NCBI GenBank assembly: GCA_052148435.1
Contig: JBKQIF010000159.1
Location: forward strand, 1 to 64,000
Direction of reading: 5' to 3'
Length of the DNA stretch: 64,000 nt
From: JBEKYD01 sp052148435
GTDB taxonomy: Bacteria; Acidobacteriota; Terriglobia; Bryobacterales; Bryobacteraceae
Every line of letters starts with the position of its first letter. Position 1 is the stretch's first letter. Shown one piece after another: positions 61,778 through 64,000 of this stretch. Position numbers and translations under genes: made by a program. The notes below the pieces were generated by a model, which saw only the letters and a list, made by a program, of their open reading frames with translations, made no database searches and was not told the DNA's origin.

Positions 61778-62595
61778 GGGAACGGGCCTGCTGGCAGATA
61801 ACTGTTTGTTTTTGAATTATTTGCAGGCATTGATGGGTTCGTTCGGTAACGGCGATTTCGGTTCGCCTTTGTGCATTTTTGTGCAGATATTGCGATGGGC
61901 CAACAGCGCGACCAGGGCGTCCGCCCCGCCTGGAACGCAGCATGGGCAGGGACGGCCTCGGAAACCTCGGTCCGAGTTTGCGTTTGTGCATTTTTGTGCA
62001 TGCCAGTAGGACAGACCTCGCGGTCTGTCAAGCGCAGGCTAAAGCGTGCGCCACACAAACGCTTTGATACCAGTAGTTTGAGGGCAGCGGTGGGTTCGTT
62101 CGGTAACTGCGATTTGGGTTTGCTTTTGTGCAGTTTTGTGCATACTTGACCGATAGGCCAGCAACGCGACCAGGGGGTCGCGCGCGGACGAGGGCGTCCG
62201 CCCCACCGCGATGTAGCGAGACTGGCTTTGCTCCGCAACGGCAGTCTGATTTCGTTGTGCATTTTTGTGCATGCTTTGGAAGGCGCAAGTGCTCTCTCAG
62301 GCCTGGCAACCTTCCCCATCCCATCTGTAACACGCGAACGGGATGGAGGACGGGCCGTTATGGGCTAACTTATGGTGAACACAGGAGTTCCGGTTTCGGG
62401 AAGCTTGGTGACCGACGTGCTTCCTATCTGTCGCCGTACCGAACGGAGTTCCTTCGCGCGGCCAGGGGCGCCTATGCGAAGCTGCTGTCCGGCCATTTTG
62501 ACACGCACTCGGAACTGCGTGGTTTTTCCGGCCGCCGTCGCCCTCGCGTCGCCAACTTCAAAATAGCGCCCACCCACTTAGGTTACGGCTACGGG
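61778..62595. other. Repeat-rich spacer with no gene
   Basis: About 800 bases between the sulfatase and the toxin gene. The first half holds tandem degenerate repeats (see entry at 61837-62272). From about 62330 to 62595 the DNA is unrelated; a plus-strand stretch encoding SYLSPYRTEFLRAARGAYAK looks protein-like but has no start, stop or family match, and may be a relic. Confidence 0.4.
61837..62272. repeat. Degenerate tandem repeats with TTTGTGCATTTTTGTGCA core
   Basis: The 18-base core occurs at 61868-61885 and 61983-62000 identically, at 62125-62142 with one change, and at 62254-62271 with one change. Spacing is about 115, 142 and 129 bases. A longer unit (GGGTTCGTTCGGTAAC up to GGGCGTCCGCCCC) at 61837-61927 recurs at about 62091-62204. 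The core is itself two GTGCA-type half-sites. Confidence 0.75.
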
Positions 62596-62889
62596 TCAAT
62601 CGAACGGATAACGCCGCAAATCCCTGCGCCCATGCGCTACGTGCATGATGTTTACGACCGGCCCCGCGACACGGTAGAAGATCAAATACTCGCCTACTGG
62701 GAAGCTGCGATAGCCAGGCCGTATCTCGTCGCGCTGCCGGCCGGCGTGCGGCATGTCTCCCAATAGCCGGAAGCGGTTCGTCAACAGGTCAATGAAGCGG
62801 TCGGCGGCGGGCTCGCTGTCCTCGGCAATGCGCTGCCAGACGTCGAGCACATCACGGCGCGCTCGCTTGGTCAGGCGGTAAGAAGCCAT
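62596..62889 (-). CDS. ParE/RelE-family toxin
   Basis: The 97-residue protein has the ParE fold pattern: YRLTKRARRDVLDVWQRIAE, FRLLGDMPHAGRQRDEIRPG, RSFPVGEYLIFYRVAGPVVN and HVAHGRRDLRRYPFD. ParE toxins inhibit DNA gyrase; RelE relatives cleave mRNA. Its ATG overlaps the stop of the antitoxin gene by one base (TAATG), the usual order for ParD-ParE. Confidence 0.9.
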   Translation of the reverse strand: MASYRLTKRARRDVLDVWQRIAEDSEPAADRFIDLLTNRFRLLGDMPHAGRQRDEIRPGYRSFPVGEYLIFYRVAGPVVNIMHVAHGRRDLRRYPFD

Positions 62890-63164
62890 TAGAAGGGCTG
62901 CTTACCGTCACGAACCGCCCGCGCATCGCACTTTAACTCCGCGGCCAGTTGCGGTAGCGTCTCGTTGGTGTAGTCGGTGTAGTGTCCAGCTTCCAGTTCG
63001 GACTCGGCGTCATCAAACGCAGCGCTGAGTTCGACCCGCGCGCGCTCGCGTTCTTCCCACAGCGACAGAGCTTCCCGCACAGCATCCTCCTCGCGGTGAA
63101 GGCGTCCGCTCTCGATCGCGTGTTTGATAAATGCCTTTTGGTCTGGGGTAAGCTGTACTTCCAT
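62889..63164 (-). CDS. ParD-type antitoxin (ribbon-helix-helix)
   Basis: The start at MEVQLTPDQKAFIKHAIESG gives 91 residues; a longer in-frame extension upstream is not supported. The N-terminal half is the ribbon-helix-helix DNA-binding unit (RLHREEDAVREALSLWEERE) and the C-terminal half is acidic and toxin-binding (AFDDAESELEAGHYTDYTNE). It probably represses its own operon and neutralises the ParE-like toxin. Confidence 0.88.
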   Translation of the reverse strand: MEVQLTPDQKAFIKHAIESGRLHREEDAVREALSLWEERERARVELSAAFDDAESELEAGHYTDYTNETLPQLAAELKCDARAVRDGKQPF

Positions 63165-63237
63165 TGCTTCCAGCGTAAGGAGGGCAAGGGCAGGTGTCAA
63201 GTGCCGCATTCGGGTGAATGGCTCGCGGCCGGCAAAA

Positions 63238-63284
63238 CGTCTCCGCAAGAATGCGGAGACGGCAGCCTGAGAGGCCGCGCCACG
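63238..63284 (+). repeat. Paired-hairpin repeat, copy D
   Basis: CGTCTCCGCA-AGAA-TGCGGAGACG (63238-63261) is a perfect 10-bp stem with the same AGAA loop as copy C but different stem bases. A second imperfect stem (63262-63278) follows, then GCGCCACGG. It lies between the toxin-antitoxin pair and msrP. Confidence 0.75.
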
Positions 63285-63353
63285 GGGCACCGAATTTCCA
63301 TCCGTAACCAAATCCCCGGCTGCGGCGAAAGAATATAATAGAAAGCAAAGAGG

Positions 63354-64000
63354 ATGCTGATCAAAAAGCCCGCGGATCTCCGCTATTCCGATATCACCCC
63401 GCGCTCCATTTATCTGAACCGGAGGCGGTTCCTGGCCGGCCTGCCGGTGGCTCTGGCGGCTGGGCGCGAACTGCTTTCGCCCGGCCGCGCGCGCGCCGCC
63501 GGCGGCAAATTTCCAAACCTTGTCAAAAGCTCGTTCAGCACCACCGAAAAGCCGAACAGCTACAACGACGTCACCCACTACAACAATTTCTACGAATTCG
63601 GAACCGGCAAGGAACAGCCCGCCAAACTGGCGCAGAATTTCAAGCCCGGGCCGGATTGGAAGGTTTCCGTGGAAGGGGCCGTCGCCAAGCCGCGCAAGTT
63701 CACCTTGGCGGAATTAATCGCCCTCGCGCCGCTCGAAGAACGCATCTATCGCCATCGCTGCGTGGAAGCCTGGTCCATCGTGGTGCCCTGGGTGGGTTAT
63801 TCCCTGAGCGTGCTGCTCAAACAGGTGCAACCGACGGCCAAAGCTCAGTACGTCGCCTTCGAAAGTTACTACAATTCCAGCATGATGCTCTCCTCCCAAC
63901 AGGCCGGCATCGAGTTTCCGTATGTCGAAGGCCTGCGCCTCGATGAGGCCATGCACCCGCTCTCCATGCTTAGCTTCGGCATGTACGGCGACTCGCTGCC
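63354..64000 (+). CDS. msrP: Methionine-sulfoxide reductase catalytic subunit MsrP, partial
   Basis: The gene runs off the window after about 215 codons. The ATG at 63354 follows AGG; TATAAT at 63334-63339 is a possible -10 box only 15 bases upstream. The product has a twin-arginine leader (LNRRRFLAGLPVALAAGREL) and the molybdenum-cofactor domain: SFSTTEKPNSYNDVTHYNNF, WKVSVEGAVAKPRKFTLAEL and the molybdenum-ligand Cys in YRHRCVEAWSIVVPWVGY. MsrP repairs oxidised methionine in periplasmic proteins with the membrane partner MsrQ, expected downstream. Confidence 0.92.
   Translation, partial: MLIKKPADLRYSDITPRSIYLNRRRFLAGLPVALAAGRELLSPGRARAAGGKFPNLVKSSFSTTEKPNSYNDVTHYNNFYEFGTGKEQPAKLAQNFKPGPDWKVSVEGAVAKPRKFTLAELIALAPLEERIYRHRCVEAWSIVVPWVGYSLSVLLKQVQPTAKAQYVAFESYYNSSMMLSSQQAGIEFPYVEGLRLDEAMHPLSMLSFGMYGDSL

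Noticed and set aside
61837..62272. CRISPR array
   Set aside because: The repeated core is only 18 bases, units are 115-142 bases apart, and the intervening sequence is itself partly repeated. There are no uniform spacers and no cas genes.
62128..62766. Plus-strand frame of about 210 codons overlapping the ParE toxin gene
   Set aside because: It joins repeat DNA with the antisense of the toxin gene. Only a short stretch near 62420-62520 looks protein-like and it has no start.

Overview
The window is high-GC bacterial DNA whose gene content points to an acidobacterium of the Bryobacterales/Solibacteres type (inference). The supporting signs are a PadR regulator paired with a very large MacB/FtsX-like permease that carries an N-terminal prefix domain, many exported sugar-active enzymes with Tat-type leaders, and gene-sparse spacers full of short hairpin repeats. 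No rRNA, tRNA, CRISPR array, intact insertion sequence or prophage was recognised.

Layout. 1-8.3 kb: a truncated secreted protein, an NHL beta-propeller, a polyketide-synthase acyltransferase remnant, a tandem universal stress protein, a 7-bladed lactonase, an RPE-like epimerase and a GH109/Gfo-Idh-MocA protein. 8.3-14.2 kb: a threonine-dehydratase-like enzyme, an ArnT/PMT-like glycosyltransferase, and the PadR + permease pair. 14.2-17.4 kb: the rpoN-hpf-rapZ cluster on the minus strand. 17.5-20.1 kb: a small coiled-coil protein, an unusual two-domain protein and alanine racemase. 20.9-27.4 kb: a compact flagellar basal-body/export operon, flgB-flgC-fliE-fliF-fliG-fliH-fliI-fliJ, with a plausible sigma-54 promoter in front. 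27.4-36.3 kb: a GH2 beta-galactosidase, an ACS-type MFS transporter, a DUF362 protein, an O-antigen-ligase-like protein with a TPR-like partner, and an SDR dehydrogenase. 36.3-40.5 kb: a complete MalEFGK-type sugar/polyol ABC importer (binding protein, two permeases, ATPase) that converges on the SDR.

41.1-47.6 kb: a small cysteine-rich protein, then a tripartite efflux operon (HlyD-type adaptor, ABC ATPase, ABC-2 permease, MarR regulator, TolC-like protein) and a SnoaL-like protein. 48.1-56.4 kb: a sugar-acid and pectin-like catabolic block containing an exported DapA-family protein, a galactonate-dehydratase-like enolase-superfamily enzyme, a beta-propeller, a GH105/GH88 hydrolase, a sugar porter and a second GH2 enzyme. 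56.5-60.3 kb: a membrane-anchored JAMM-domain protein divergent from the c-di-AMP pair cdaA-cdaR. 60.3-64 kb: a sulfatase, a repeat-rich spacer, a ParDE-type toxin-antitoxin pair and the start of msrP.

The most interesting non-genic signal is a family of paired hairpins (copies near 47.7, 52.6, 60.3 and 63.2 kb). Their stems differ in sequence but still pair, and they share a tail reading GCGCCACGG. The most interesting proteins are the JAMM-TM-Pro-rich protein, the fusion of a UDG-like and a DUF6717-like domain, and a small C-x-C-x2-C-x2-C protein. Several gene relics (PKS AT, DUF433 antitoxin, a Tat leader) show active gene decay in the spacers. All functional calls are from motif recognition without database searches.
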